64,000 bases of DNA from CAWARU01 sp963784575 (GCA_963784575.1 CAWARU010000001.1:3286001-3350000); one strand, 5' to 3'; shown: positions 1 through 9,040, counted from the first letter of the stretch. Notes: generated from the letters alone by a model not told the origin. Numbers and translations: made by a program.

Positions 1-198
1 TTCCATCAAGTTGGTATCGGCAGGTTTTGAAGTAGATTGGATAATAAAAACATCTTGACCGCGCACACTCTCCAAAATTTCCACACGCGTTTCACCATCA
101 CTGTATTTTGAGACCAGTGCTTCTCCTAAAGAAGTTTGTAATTGTTCTGCGATTTTCTGTGCGAGTTCGAGGTTGGCATTGCCGGAGAATAATATCAT
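1..198 (-). CDS. prs: Ribose-phosphate pyrophosphokinase, N-terminal 66 residues (partial)
   Basis: The first 66 residues of PRPP synthetase, which makes phosphoribosyl pyrophosphate from ribose 5-phosphate and ATP for nucleotide, histidine and tryptophan synthesis in the cytoplasm. The start MILFSGNANLELAQ and the motif KYSDGETRVEI (the SDGE segment of the family) are clear, followed by VRGQDVFIIQST. The gene runs off the left edge, so the catalytic and PP-binding regions are not visible. The ATG is at 196-198, and tRNA-Gln lies just upstream on the same strand, as in many gammaproteobacteria where the order is lolB, ispE, tRNA-Gln, prs. Confidence 0.95.
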   Translation of the reverse strand, partial: MILFSGNANLELAQKIAEQLQTSLGEALVSKYSDGETRVEILESVRGQDVFIIQSTSKPADTNLME

Positions 199-246
199 GC
201 TAGTCAATTGACTTACACTCCATTGTTAAATGTTGACACCTTTGAT

Positions 247-321
247 TGGCTGGGGCGCTAGGATTCGAACCTAGGTATGCAGGGATCAAAACCCTGTGCC
301 TTACCGCTTGGCGACGCCCCA
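247..321 (-). tRNA. tRNA-Gln (anticodon TTG)
   Basis: The reverse strand folds as a standard cloverleaf. The acceptor stem TGGGGCG pairs with CGCCCCA, the anticodon loop is TTTTGAT with anticodon TTG, the T-arm contains GGTTCGAATCC, and a discriminator G and encoded CCA are present at the 3' end. It lies 48 bases upstream of prs. Since the window also encodes GatCAB, this tRNA may be charged with glutamate and then amidated (inference, as glnS cannot be ruled out elsewhere). Confidence 0.97.
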
Positions 322-409
322 AGTTAGGCAATCATTATGCCTTCGTGATTCATTTATTATGCCTTCAATGAGAAAATATGGCAAGTGACTAAGATGTTAG
401 GCTGAAATT

Positions 410-1921
410 TTATACAAATCGCCTCATGATCCTTGGGGCATCAACTACGCGCGCAGGCTGCTGTTCGGTTGCAGGCGTGCCGACTGTAGCTTCGGGCAAA
501 GCAAGGGGCCAATCATTGTCATAACTATGGAGCCATGCTTTGCCATAGACCAGATCACCTTCTCTCGGTATGACAGTATCTGAACCTGGTAAAATATCTG
601 CGGTGCTATCGGGTTTCAATTCAGCATTACCATCAATCAAATGCTTTGTTAGCACCACAATATCAACATCAATGGCACGTTCTTCATTTAAACGAAGGGT
701 CACAATGTATACAATCTGCGAATTGAGAGTCATATTGTGCTGTACCAATTTTTGGCAGATGCCTTGAATATAAGATGTTCCATCATCCTCTTTTAGATCC
801 AGATCAGGAATAATTCCTCGAACAAATTTATAACTTGTCGAATAGGGATAGGGTATTTTGTTATGTTCATTATAGAGCAATAAATCCCCTGTTCTCTTTA
901 TTTTTGCCTGTTTAATGGTAAAATCAAGTTGCTGCTGCATTATTTTAGTGACCATATTTTCGTAGTCACCGAATTTTTGAAAAGTATACTGCAGATTTGT
1001 ATAAATTTTTGCAAATCGCCGTGCAACATCACTGGAGATGCTTTTCTTTTTTAAGCTATTAGTATTGCCAATTGGATTAATGGGTATATTCGCTCGCAAC
1101 GAAAGATTGAGCCAATATTGTTTGAATTCAAAACTAAGCTTTTTATTATCTTTGTTTGTCAAGCCAAAAGCAATATAATCCCTGAGTTCTAGGTATTCTA
1201 AGGATTTTAATACCAGATCTTCCGGGAGATATTTAAGAGAATTACCAATCGGTTTTCGGCCATTGCGCTCGCATTGACATCTATAAAAATCACCATCGCA
1301 CCAATCATCGGTAATATAGCGTGGCGGCCATTTTTCAAGATTTAATTCTGATAGCATTGCCAAATGCACATCAAAAAGTAATAGCGTGGTGCCAAGTTTA
1401 GAAGCTCCAAAATGTCTGATTCCGGTGGAGGGCAAAACATCACCATACTGATTTAGCATGGGAGTATTGGAGTAGTGGCGAAATTTATAGGCAAGAACGG
1501 CCCGATTTTTATTTGTTAGCTCTGGATTCTCCAATGCTGCAATTCGTCCCCTAGGGATCGGATATAATGTATTTTGGTTCAAAAGCTCTGTTTGTTTTTT
1601 AAGCTCTGAAACTGACAAGAGCTCTGCGCTTCCTGTTTTGGGATCATAAGATTTCAAAAGCTTATTTAGGCATTTTTTCGAATAAAGATATTCATAAAGA
1701 CCACCTGGGTGCAGTTCATCTTTATTAACTTTCAATACATTCAGCATTTCCCTGCTATCAAGCCAGATTTTTGGAAGAGCTTCTTTGTCTTCCTTCGCTT
1801 TCGGAGATTCAAAGAGATCTACTAAATGTGCGGCTGTTGGACGCTTGCTGGGATCAATAAAAAAACAGCTTGCTATAAGATTTCGGAGAGGTGCAGGGCA
1901 GAGCTCTCTCAGTGGCTTGAA
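410..1921 (-). pseudogene. F-box-like effector fragment, C-terminal part of a deleted pseudokinase/F-box gene (copy 1)
   Basis: An open frame without a good start of its own. An ATG at 1747 would give 445 residues, but the frame stays open to 1921. Those upstream codons encode the last lobe of a protein-kinase fold (LCPAPLRNLI then DPSKRPTAAHL), matching the end of the kinase domain in the paralogue at 4780-5961. From the ATG, residues about 173-212 form an F-box (LPEDLVLKSLEYLELRDYIA), the eukaryotic Skp1-binding module. The last 170 residues match the C-terminus of the product at 2304-3722 (ESYK/TSYK, VTLRL, AIDVD, ELKP, GDLV). The N-terminal part lies upstream in another frame at 1909-2295, so this is most likely the 3' half of a gene that lost its kinase core. 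Host-directed ubiquitin-pathway function is inferred only from the F-box. Residual expression from the internal ATG is possible. Confidence 0.75.
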
Positions 1922-2295
1922 TTAATAGAATGATTTCCATCAAAAATTTGATTTGGGTCTCTATTCAGAAAAGCTCTGGCAAGGGCGACAGAAGGCGCAA
2001 GGTATTCTTGCTCTTCTGAGATGTTTGCTCCTGCTGCTGCATCAAGAAAAGCTTTTGCCAATGACAAATCTTTGTCAAAACCTTCTTCGCCAAAGAAATG
2101 TTTCCAAGCCTTATCGAGTTGTGAACATGCCTCTTGATCTATTTTATGGATCCGATCTTCTTCACTTATTTTGTCTTTATTGGCGATTGTTCCAAGTTCT
2201 GATTGTTTTTTCTGGTCTGACTCTTCACTATGTTCATTCAGATCTATTGTGTTTCGAAGGAGTGCTTCAGCTAAATACGAGAAAATTGCGCTCAT
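1909..2295 (-). pseudogene. N-terminal fragment of the copy 1 pseudokinase/F-box gene
   Basis: A 128-residue frame beginning MSAIFSYLAEALL, preceded by a good ribosome site (AGGAG, 6 bases before ATG). It matches the N-terminus of the product at 4780-5961 throughout: MSAIF start, charged Gln/Lys-rich stretch, then ERIHKIDQEACSQLDKAWKH and SVALARAFLNR. Homology stops near residue 121 and the frame ends after a few unrelated residues. The 3' half continues in another frame at 1921. Against the paralogue, about 200 residues holding the kinase core are missing. An internal deletion with frame loss explains this best. Confidence 0.75.
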
Positions 2296-2303
2296 TTGAA
2301 CTC

Positions 2304-3722
2304 CTATACAAATTTTCTTGTTATTGTTGGTGCATCAGTAGTACGTGGAGGATGCTGTTCTGCGACAGGTGTAACCCTGGGATCAGGGGTTTTGGCAGCG
2401 TTTGCGAGCTCTTCCTCTGATTTAATTGTTTTTGCTTGTTCTTGTTGTGCTATCGTTTCGGAAGTCACCTTGGTGTGCGGCAGTTTTGATGAATATCCAT
2501 GGATGGAATTTTGGAACCATACTTTGCCAAACACTAGATCGCCTACTTGAGGTATGGCATTTTCAGATCCTGGTGCAATATTCGGAGTATTTCCGGGCTT
2601 CAATTCTGTATCACCTGCTATCAAGTGTCGTCCTAGGACAAAAAAATCAACATCGATGGCATAGTGTTCATCCAAACGAAGTGTTACAAGATATGATTTA
2701 GGAATCCTATTATTATAACTGGGGTTTAAGTTTTTTTGGGCGACACAGACACCTTGTACATAGGTTGTTCCATCGGTATCTGAAGGATCAGAATCTCTCC
2801 TTTGCACTATGCCTCTAACAGATTTATAGCTTTCGGCGTAATGGTAGGGTATTTGGCATTGCTCGTCTGTAGAGGGAGATAGAAATTTATCTGAGGCAGT
2901 TCTTGGATTTCGTACCAGCCATGCAGCAATTCCGATGATGAATACTTCAGAGAGGCTTTTAACTTTGTGGAGATCTGGCCTTTCAGGATAATCCAAGTCA
3001 AAGCTTCGAAGCTGAAAGGAACTGTGATTTTTTGTTCGATAAAGTTCTTGTGCTGCCTCTTCCGCTTTTAATTTGCCTACAGTATCAAGGCATTCTTCCG
3101 CTGCAGGACTGAAGACATCAAAATCTATGATGGCTTCTAGGTAATTTTGAGCTGGCTTTATTTTCTTTGGAATAACATAATACCTGCGTGTTTTGAAATC
3201 AATAAGCGGATAGACGGCTTGGATCTCAGGGAAGCCTGTTGCTAAAGAATAGATCAAACGCAGTTCTACTATCGAACCCATTGCAAAGTCAATCATATAT
3301 ATCTTGTTAATGGAGGGTATTCCATGTGATAAATGTAATCTGTTAACTATGTCATACTTCTTCGTTTGTGAAACATGCTTTTCAAATATCGATTCAAAAT
3401 ACTCAAAAGGAACCATTATAGCGGAGTGCCAATATCCAATAACTGAAAGCAAATGATTAGCATGGCCTATCCTTTCTATGTTGGTTAAACCTCGAGTGGC
3501 TTCTCTTAACTTTATTGCAACAGGTGATGCCATTGTCATTGCGATCGCTTTATTTTGAATTTCTTGAGACAAGATTTTGTCCGAAATGTCTCCACGCCTT
3601 TCGATCACAATTTTTTGGTTGGGTTTCGAACGCGCTGGCTTTTGATCCATTCGATTTTTTAAGATTTTTGCAGGGAAAGCATGGATTTTTTCTCTGGATT
3701 TTCTATCATGCAACTTTTGCAA
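2304..3722 (-). CDS. C-terminal domain protein of the F-box effector family; probably the 3' part of the gene that starts at 5961
   Basis: A 472-residue product if started at the TTG at 3722, but no strong ribosome site precedes it. The same frame is open upstream to a single TAA at 3834-3836 that ends the F-box frame. The intervening 37 codons read as ordinary protein (KEALTLFDLTEKELQKIPYW), so this was probably one long gene with the F-box part, cut by one nonsense codon. The last 170 residues match the C-terminus of copy 1 at 410-1747, including SYK, VRGI, VTLRL, AIDVD, ELKP and GDLV; the first 300 are not recognised. No signal peptide or membrane segment is seen. The shared C-terminal domain is unnamed and could carry a catalytic or secretion-signal role. 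Confidence 0.6.
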   Translation of the reverse strand: MQKLHDRKSREKIHAFPAKILKNRMDQKPARSKPNQKIVIERRGDISDKILSQEIQNKAIAMTMASPVAIKLREATRGLTNIERIGHANHLLSVIGYWHSAIMVPFEYFESIFEKHVSQTKKYDIVNRLHLSHGIPSINKIYMIDFAMGSIVELRLIYSLATGFPEIQAVYPLIDFKTRRYYVIPKKIKPAQNYLEAIIDFDVFSPAAEECLDTVGKLKAEEAAQELYRTKNHSSFQLRSFDLDYPERPDLHKVKSLSEVFIIGIAAWLVRNPRTASDKFLSPSTDEQCQIPYHYAESYKSVRGIVQRRDSDPSDTDGTTYVQGVCVAQKNLNPSYNNRIPKSYLVTLRLDEHYAIDVDFFVLGRHLIAGDTELKPGNTPNIAPGSENAIPQVGDLVFGKVWFQNSIHGYSSKLPHTKVTSETIAQQEQAKTIKSEEELANAAKTPDPRVTPVAEQHPPRTTDAPTITRKFV

Positions 3723-3833
3723 ATCTATCTTGCAATAATACTTTTGGCTTTCGGGGCCAGTCCAATAGGGGATTTTCTGCAGTTCCTTTTCTGTGAGATC
3801 GAAGAGGGTAAGAGCTTCCTTTAAATCGCAGAC

Positions 3834-4841
3834 TTACTTCTTAAGACAGGGTTTACAACTCATAAAAATGCTGAGGATATCGGCAGCCACTGACGGTACT
3901 GTACTGCAGTTCGCCTTAAATTGGACAGGATTATTGCAAAACGTACAGCAATACTCGTGAAGGAGAAATAATTCGCGAGCTATCATTCTAGCCTCATAAG
4001 CATATATAAGATTGGCATATTCTGAACATTTTTGGATAGCTGATTGCAAGGATGTACAGATCTTTGCATAGCGTCTTACGCTGCTGCTCGAATGGCCTTT
4101 CTTTGCTAAAATATTCACAATATCAAGGGGTTCTGCATTTTTCAGTATTAAAAGGTTGAGCCAATATTGCTTGAATTGAAGACTAAGTCTTTTATTGTCC
4201 TTGTTTGTCAGAGCAAAAGTAATATAATCCTTGAGTTCTAGGTATTCTAGTGCTTTTAATGTAAGATCTTCTGGAAGATCATTCAGCATCATTCCAAATG
4301 AGAAATGGCTATCGCGCTCGCATTGACATTCAAAGAATTCTCCACTGCACCAGTCTTCCAATATGATGTCATGAAAATTCTTATTTTTATGAGCTGATAT
4401 TTTGTAAATATCAAAGGGATTAATAATCTGCAACAGGTGAGTTCCGAATTTTGAACCTGGGAAATGCCTGATTCCAGTGCTCGGCATGACTTCGCCATTC
4501 CAATTAAGCAAGGGTGCGTTTGAGTAGTGGCGAAGTTTGTGGACGAGAATATCACGCTCTTCTTTGCTAAGTCGATGATCTTCCAATGCAGCAATCTGTC
4601 CGATAGGAATCGGATGAATATTGATTTTTTTTGATTTAATATTTTTGAGGCTAGACTCTGCTAGAACTTTTACGGTGCAAAGCTTTGGATCATAGGTTTT
4701 AATGACTTTATCCATATTTTCTTTTGTAAGAGTATTTAAATAGAGATATTCATAAACACCACCTCTCTGCAATTCTTCTTTATTTATTTTCAATATATTC
4801 AAACTGTCCCTGTCGAGCCAGATTCTTTGAAGTTTTTTCAT
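3834..4841 (-). CDS. F-box-like protein, middle part of the split effector gene (copy 2)
   Basis: 335 residues starting MKKLQRIWLDRDSLNILKIN. An F-box lies at about residues 189-228 (LPEDLTLKALEYLELKDYIT); the family binds Skp1 and links targets to SCF ubiquitin ligases in eukaryotes. A conserved Cys cluster precedes it (WCSGEFFECQC), and the C-terminus is Cys-rich (YCCTFCNN, NC, CKPC), suggesting metal binding. The frame overlaps the upstream pseudokinase frame by 62 bases. In copy 1 the equivalent kinase tail and F-box part are in one frame, so the overlap here probably results from one extra A in an A6 run near 4835. It ends at TAA 3834-3836, directly in frame with the 2304-3722 product. 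It could be expressed separately from the ATG at 4841. Confidence 0.65.
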   Translation of the reverse strand: MKKLQRIWLDRDSLNILKINKEELQRGGVYEYLYLNTLTKENMDKVIKTYDPKLCTVKVLAESSLKNIKSKKINIHPIPIGQIAALEDHRLSKEERDILVHKLRHYSNAPLLNWNGEVMPSTGIRHFPGSKFGTHLLQIINPFDIYKISAHKNKNFHDIILEDWCSGEFFECQCERDSHFSFGMMLNDLPEDLTLKALEYLELKDYITFALTNKDNKRLSLQFKQYWLNLLILKNAEPLDIVNILAKKGHSSSSVRRYAKICTSLQSAIQKCSEYANLIYAYEARMIARELFLLHEYCCTFCNNPVQFKANCSTVPSVAADILSIFMSCKPCLKK

Positions 4842-5961
4842 CTTTCATATATTTAAGAAGGACAACAAAATGTTCTGCAGTGGGACGGTTGCTGGGTTGA
4901 AGATTAAAGCAACTCTCAATAAGATTTCGCAAAATGGGCGGGCATAGATCTTTTACGGGCTCAAAAATTTCGTTCAGAGCTTTTCCAAATTGAAAAATAT
5001 CGGAAGCAAAGCCTAGTGCCAATGTTTCTTTAGTGATCTTCTCAGTGACTTTTTTCTGGGGCTTGCCAAGACCAGTAACAATCATCCCGTTTGTCAAATA
5101 TTCTAGTTTCATCGATGCCAGGCAAACATTACCATGCACAATTTGGTTGTCATGCAGATACGACAAGCCAGTTGCAATATCCAATGCAAATTTTATTAAA
5201 CTTTGGAAATTTTGCGATGCTGTACAGACTGAAAAAATTAGGTTAGAAAAATTTGCATGATTTATATATTCTATTGGGCGAACAAGTAATGCAAAGGGCA
5301 AAACCTCTTGTTCTGAAACTCGAACATTGCAAGAAATACCAATAGGGCCAAGGACATTTGGATGTGGGAGCGCAATGCGACTCAATAATTGTTTGGGATT
5401 CACTTCTTTGCTGGGTAGGCCAATAATGCGGCCTAACCTTTTGTCAACCATTGTCGAATAAATAATAGCATTGGGAAAGCAATAGTGATCTGCACTTTCA
5501 GAAATTTCTCGCTTGAGTTTAGAAAAAGATGCACCAGGCACATAAAATTTAATGAAATAAAAGCCTTCATACTTTGGGTTTGTCTCCTTTCTGTTCAAGA
5601 AAGCCCTGGCGAGGGCAACAGAAGGTGCAAGAAGTTCTTGTTCCTCCGAGATAGCTGCGCCTGCTGCTGCCTCAAGAAAAGCTTTTGTCAATGACGTATT
5701 TCCGTCAAAACCTTCAATGCCGAAAAAATGTTTCCAAGCTTTATCGAGTTGTGAACAGGCCTCTTGATCTATCTTATGGATGCGTTCTTGTTCACTCATT
5801 CCGATCTGTTTAGAACTTATGAGGATTTCTGTTTGTTTTTTTTGTTCTGCCTGCTTTTGCTGCTCTGCCTGCTTTTTTTGTTCTACCTGCTCTCTATGAG
5901 CTTTCTGTTCTGTACCGCCGCCAATAAATGCTTTAGTTATTTTCGAGAAAATTGCACTCAT
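4780..5961 (-). CDS. Protein-kinase-like (pseudokinase) N-terminal part of the split effector gene (copy 2)
   Basis: 393 residues, with AAGGA 6 bases before the ATG. Residues 27-45 are a Gln/Lys/Glu repeat (EQKKQ, EQQKQ). Residues 135-370 resemble a eukaryotic protein kinase: HPNVLGPIG at 200-208 and LSYLHDNQIVHGNVCLASMK at 266-285 in the place of the HRD catalytic loop. A TGLG stretch near 296 stands where DFG is expected, SDIFQFGKALNEI is at 320-332 (the SDVYSFG segment) and NRPTAEHF at 358-365. The HRD Asp is Asn (HGN) and the DFG Asp is absent, so catalysis is unlikely; a scaffold or decoy role is inference. The last 20 residues are out of frame relative to copy 1, pointing to a frameshift into the F-box frame at 4841. 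Likely host-directed. Confidence 0.7.
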   Translation of the reverse strand: MSAIFSKITKAFIGGGTEQKAHREQVEQKKQAEQQKQAEQKKQTEILISSKQIGMSEQERIHKIDQEACSQLDKAWKHFFGIEGFDGNTSLTKAFLEAAAGAAISEEQELLAPSVALARAFLNRKETNPKYEGFYFIKFYVPGASFSKLKREISESADHYCFPNAIIYSTMVDKRLGRIIGLPSKEVNPKQLLSRIALPHPNVLGPIGISCNVRVSEQEVLPFALLVRPIEYINHANFSNLIFSVCTASQNFQSLIKFALDIATGLSYLHDNQIVHGNVCLASMKLEYLTNGMIVTGLGKPQKKVTEKITKETLALGFASDIFQFGKALNEIFEPVKDLCPPILRNLIESCFNLQPSNRPTAEHFVVLLKYMKDEKTSKNLARQGQFEYIENK

Positions 5962-6128
5962 AAGATTTCCTTAAAAAAATCAATATGTATTCAGAAAGCT
6001 AAACTAATATTAATGGAATATATTTTAGAACATCTCAGCATTATAACTTTATGTATGAGTAATAGGAAGGGGTTCTGGCAGTCTTTGAGCGTTGTTTGAG
6101 ACCAGAGAAAGACTCTGGCCCCTAAAGC

Positions 6129-7070
6129 TTACTTAGGTGGTTCAGTCATATTACTAAAACTCGTTTTGTTAGCTTTACTGGCGGCCGAATCCGAACTCGA
6201 TCCTGAATTTTTTGAAGTGTTAGACTTCTTAGTGCTGGAACCTCCGGTGCCCGTATCAAAGGAATTTGTGTTCAGAGAACTCGAAGATCCTGAAGTTGTT
6301 GAACTTGAACTCGAACTAGAATTGCTGACATCAGAAGAATTTGAAGAACTAGCAGACCTATTCGAATCGTTAGAAGTAAACACCTTTGGTGCGGTAAATG
6401 CCCATCTGTTTACCACGACTTTGAGTTTAATGGGATTATTATCCATAGTAATATTGGCTGGCATATGTATACCATTGGTTTCAGAATAGTTTTCATACTT
6501 GATAGTCCAGCCATCCTGTTCCAGAAGCGCAAGATTATGATTTTGATCAAACATCATTTTTGTAGGAGTATTGTGAGGGGCAGGGATTCCTTTTAACCAG
6601 GAACTCATCCCTCGAATAGGAATATTAAAACCTAAGGTTTTGGCGAGCAATTCTTCTTCAGTTTTGGCAACGGCTAATTCGCCGGTGGGTTTCATTAAGG
6701 AAACAAAATTGGGCTGTCCGGTGATTCTAATGCCGGCCCCCAGCGCTCCGCCAAGCTCAATGAGATATTTATTGCCTCTTTGTTCCCAGTGGACATTGGC
6801 ATTGCCACCGCCTTTATTGCTTTTATAGGCGACTTTACCATAGGCATCATAGGAATGGAGCGTGAGCAGTCTTTCTTTATGGGGATTCCACTTTTCTAAT
6901 TCAGAACTTGAGGGGGTATGAAGCTTGGGTTCACCGGTTGTGGGTGCAGCAGGCTTACAACCAGAGACGCTTAAGCTTGCACAGATTGTTAAGGATAAGA
7001 CCAAGAGTAAAACTAATATATTGTGACTCTTATTTAAATTCATCTTCAAATTCATATTCAAATTTGACAC
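6129..7070 (-). CDS. lolB: Outer-membrane lipoprotein insertion factor LolB, with a serine-rich tail
   Basis: LolB is the outer-membrane receptor that takes lipoproteins from LolA. The N-terminus has a hydrophobic signal (ILVLLLVLSLTICASL) and a lipobox ending SVSGC. The body matches the family: YDAYGKVAYKSN, VHWEQRGNKYLIELGGALGAG, ISGQP-like ITGQPNF, a loop with GMSSWLKGIP and a final KLKVVVNRW. A GTG start at 7070 is chosen because AGGAGG (7077-7082) lies 6 bases before it; an ATG at 7100 lacks such a site. The last 80 residues are an unusual Ser/Asn/Thr-rich tail not expected in LolB. Position next to tRNA-Gln and prs fits the usual neighbourhood, though ispE is absent from it. The low-complexity tail may have grown by replication slippage. 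Confidence 0.85.
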   Translation of the reverse strand: MSNLNMNLKMNLNKSHNILVLLLVLSLTICASLSVSGCKPAAPTTGEPKLHTPSSSELEKWNPHKERLLTLHSYDAYGKVAYKSNKGGGNANVHWEQRGNKYLIELGGALGAGIRITGQPNFVSLMKPTGELAVAKTEEELLAKTLGFNIPIRGMSSWLKGIPAPHNTPTKMMFDQNHNLALLEQDGWTIKYENYSETNGIHMPANITMDNNPIKLKVVVNRWAFTAPKVFTSNDSNRSASSSNSSDVSNSSSSSSSTTSGSSSSLNTNSFDTGTGGSSTKKSNTSKNSGSSSDSAASKANKTSFSNMTEPPK

Positions 7071-7076
7071 AGAATC

Positions 7077-7082
7077 CCTCCT
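7077..7082 (-). promoter_or_regulatory. Ribosome binding site that decides the lolB start
   Basis: AGGAGG on the minus strand, 6 bases before a GTG at 7068-7070. It lies inside the longer frame that begins at ATG 7100, where it would encode Arg-Arg, so the shorter GTG-started product is preferred. Confidence 0.7.
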
Positions 7083-7332
7083 GTTCTGAATACTACCCAT
7101 TCATATATTTCATATATCCCATATACATTCACAAGTAATATATTCATTTTATACGAACAAACGAAAAGATGACAGTAGCAGACAACAAACAGAAAATGAC
7201 GATAGTAACTCGACTTATAATTATGCTTTATGACTTTGAATAGGTACTCAGTGTTTATACAGTATTTCAAATGCGATATAATTGTTAACATATTCCAAAT
7301 TTTGAGACTTATCTTATTAGGAGAGGAGCGAA

Positions 7333-9030
7333 ATGAAGTTATCACTGGGCTCTATTCCTTTGGCGGTCGGAATTCGAGAAACCTTTCGACACCCATACAC
7401 CAGAAAAGATTTCATTTCTGATTTAACCGCGGGCGTAACCGTCTGTCTTCTTGCCATCCCAATGACAATGGCAGTCGCCATTGCTTGTGGTGTCCCACCA
7501 GAATTTGGTTTATATGGCGCGATCGTTGCCAGTCCTATCATTGCTCTTTTAGGAGGAACACGTTTAAGTGTTTCAGGACCCGTTGCTGAGCTTGCCGTTT
7601 TAATCTATCCAGTGGTTTTTCAATTCGGGTTCAGCGGGCTCATGCTGGTGACATTTATGGCAGGCATTATTTTGCTTGTGATGGGAATTGGCAAGCTCGG
7701 GCGCATCATTGAGTTCATTCCGTATCCGGTGACGACAGGATTCATTGCGGGTACGGGTGTTGTGATTTGTGCTCTGCAAATCAAGGATTTTTTTGGACTT
7801 TCGCTTCAGACACAGCCAAAATATTTCGTTGAAAGGATTATGGCACTTTGGCACGCTTTTCCGAGCCTTCAAATAGGCGATACTTTGGTTGGGTTTGGCA
7901 CGCTGTTCACTTTGATATTTTGGCCGCGATTAAGAGTTCCTCTGCCAGGACACTTGAGTGCAGTTTTGGTGGGATCGATACTGGGATTCATTTTACCGAA
8001 GATATTCAATGGCATGCATGTAGATACCATTGGTACGATATATGCAGGTATCCCTCAGTCGCTGCCAAAATTTGACTATAGCTGGTTTGACTTCAATCTT
8101 GATACCATTCACCTTTTATTCAGTTCTGCATTTGCCATAGCCATGCTCTGTGCCATTAAGGCTTTGCTCTGTGCAGTTGTTTTAGACGGCATGAAAAGCA
8201 CGAAACACAATCCTAATGCAGAATTGATCGCGCATGGCTTAGGCAATTTGATTTTGCCTTTCTTTGGTGGTCTTACTTCTACGAGTGCCTTATCTCGTTC
8301 GGTTGCGAATGTACGGGTCGGTGCGCACTCGCCAATTGCAGCAGTCATCAATGGCATTTCTATGTTACTCATCATTTTATTGTTTGCACCGATTCTTTCC
8401 TATTTGCCAATGGCGACACTTGCAGCGCTCCTGCTCATGGCAGCTTGGAATATTTTTGACTTTCGACATTTCTTGCAGATCATCCGCATCGGGACTCGGA
8501 GTGATGTTGCAGTATTCTTAATTTGCTTTGGACTGACTGTGCTCGTGGATATGGTGTTAGCGGTAGGTGTTGGTATGGTGCTTGCTGCGCTGCTCTTTAT
8601 GAAAAGAATGGCTAAAATTACCGGCGGCCGCTGGTTACTGGAAGGCAGGCACGGAGATGTCCATAAACCTCTGCCAAAAGGTGTCATGGTGTATGAGATT
8701 TCAGGGCCGTTATTTTTTGGCGCTGCAGAAAAAGCCATGAGTACCTTGCGAGAAAACAGTGGCGGCTTGAAAACAGTGATTTTGCATATGAAGGGTGTGC
8801 CTGTTATTGACATCAGCGGTATTGTAGCCTTAAAGTCGGCACTGGATTCCTTGTATAAAAATGATATTCGAGTGATTTTATCTGATGTTCAGGAACAATC
8901 TATGGAAGCATTGTTACGTGCTGGGATCCAACAAACTTCAGGCAGACTTTATATGTGCAAGAATTTAGCGGAGAGTATAGAGCTCGCGAGATCGATGAGT
9001 AAGAAGAAAAATGTTAAGCATAAGAAATAA
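7333..9030 (+). CDS. SulP family inorganic anion transporter with STAS domain
   Basis: 565 residues. SulP/SLC26 proteins carry sulfate, bicarbonate or dicarboxylates through the inner membrane. The N-terminal half has the family pattern: DLTAGVTVCLLAIPMTMAVA (residues about 27-46), then IACGVPPEFGLYGAIVASPI and GGTRLSVSGPVAELAVL, followed by about ten hydrophobic segments. Residues about 455-550 form the cytoplasmic STAS domain, with the switch-like VPVIDISGIVALKSAL. AGGAGAGGAG lies just before the ATG. The substrate cannot be read from sequence. It sits with hipBA between lolB and the TPR gene, where neither is usual, so the block was probably inserted. Confidence 0.9.
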   Translation: MKLSLGSIPLAVGIRETFRHPYTRKDFISDLTAGVTVCLLAIPMTMAVAIACGVPPEFGLYGAIVASPIIALLGGTRLSVSGPVAELAVLIYPVVFQFGFSGLMLVTFMAGIILLVMGIGKLGRIIEFIPYPVTTGFIAGTGVVICALQIKDFFGLSLQTQPKYFVERIMALWHAFPSLQIGDTLVGFGTLFTLIFWPRLRVPLPGHLSAVLVGSILGFILPKIFNGMHVDTIGTIYAGIPQSLPKFDYSWFDFNLDTIHLLFSSAFAIAMLCAIKALLCAVVLDGMKSTKHNPNAELIAHGLGNLILPFFGGLTSTSALSRSVANVRVGAHSPIAAVINGISMLLIILLFAPILSYLPMATLAALLLMAAWNIFDFRHFLQIIRIGTRSDVAVFLICFGLTVLVDMVLAVGVGMVLAALLFMKRMAKITGGRWLLEGRHGDVHKPLPKGVMVYEISGPLFFGAAEKAMSTLRENSGGLKTVILHMKGVPVIDISGIVALKSALDSLYKNDIRVILSDVQEQSMEALLRAGIQQTSGRLYMCKNLAESIELARSMSKKKNVKHKK

Positions 9031-9040
9031 ATAAGGCTAT

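Noticed and set aside
6090..6125. CCAGAG/CTCTGG hairpin downstream of lolB as terminator
   Set aside because: Stem is only six pairs and no T-run follows in the lolB direction.
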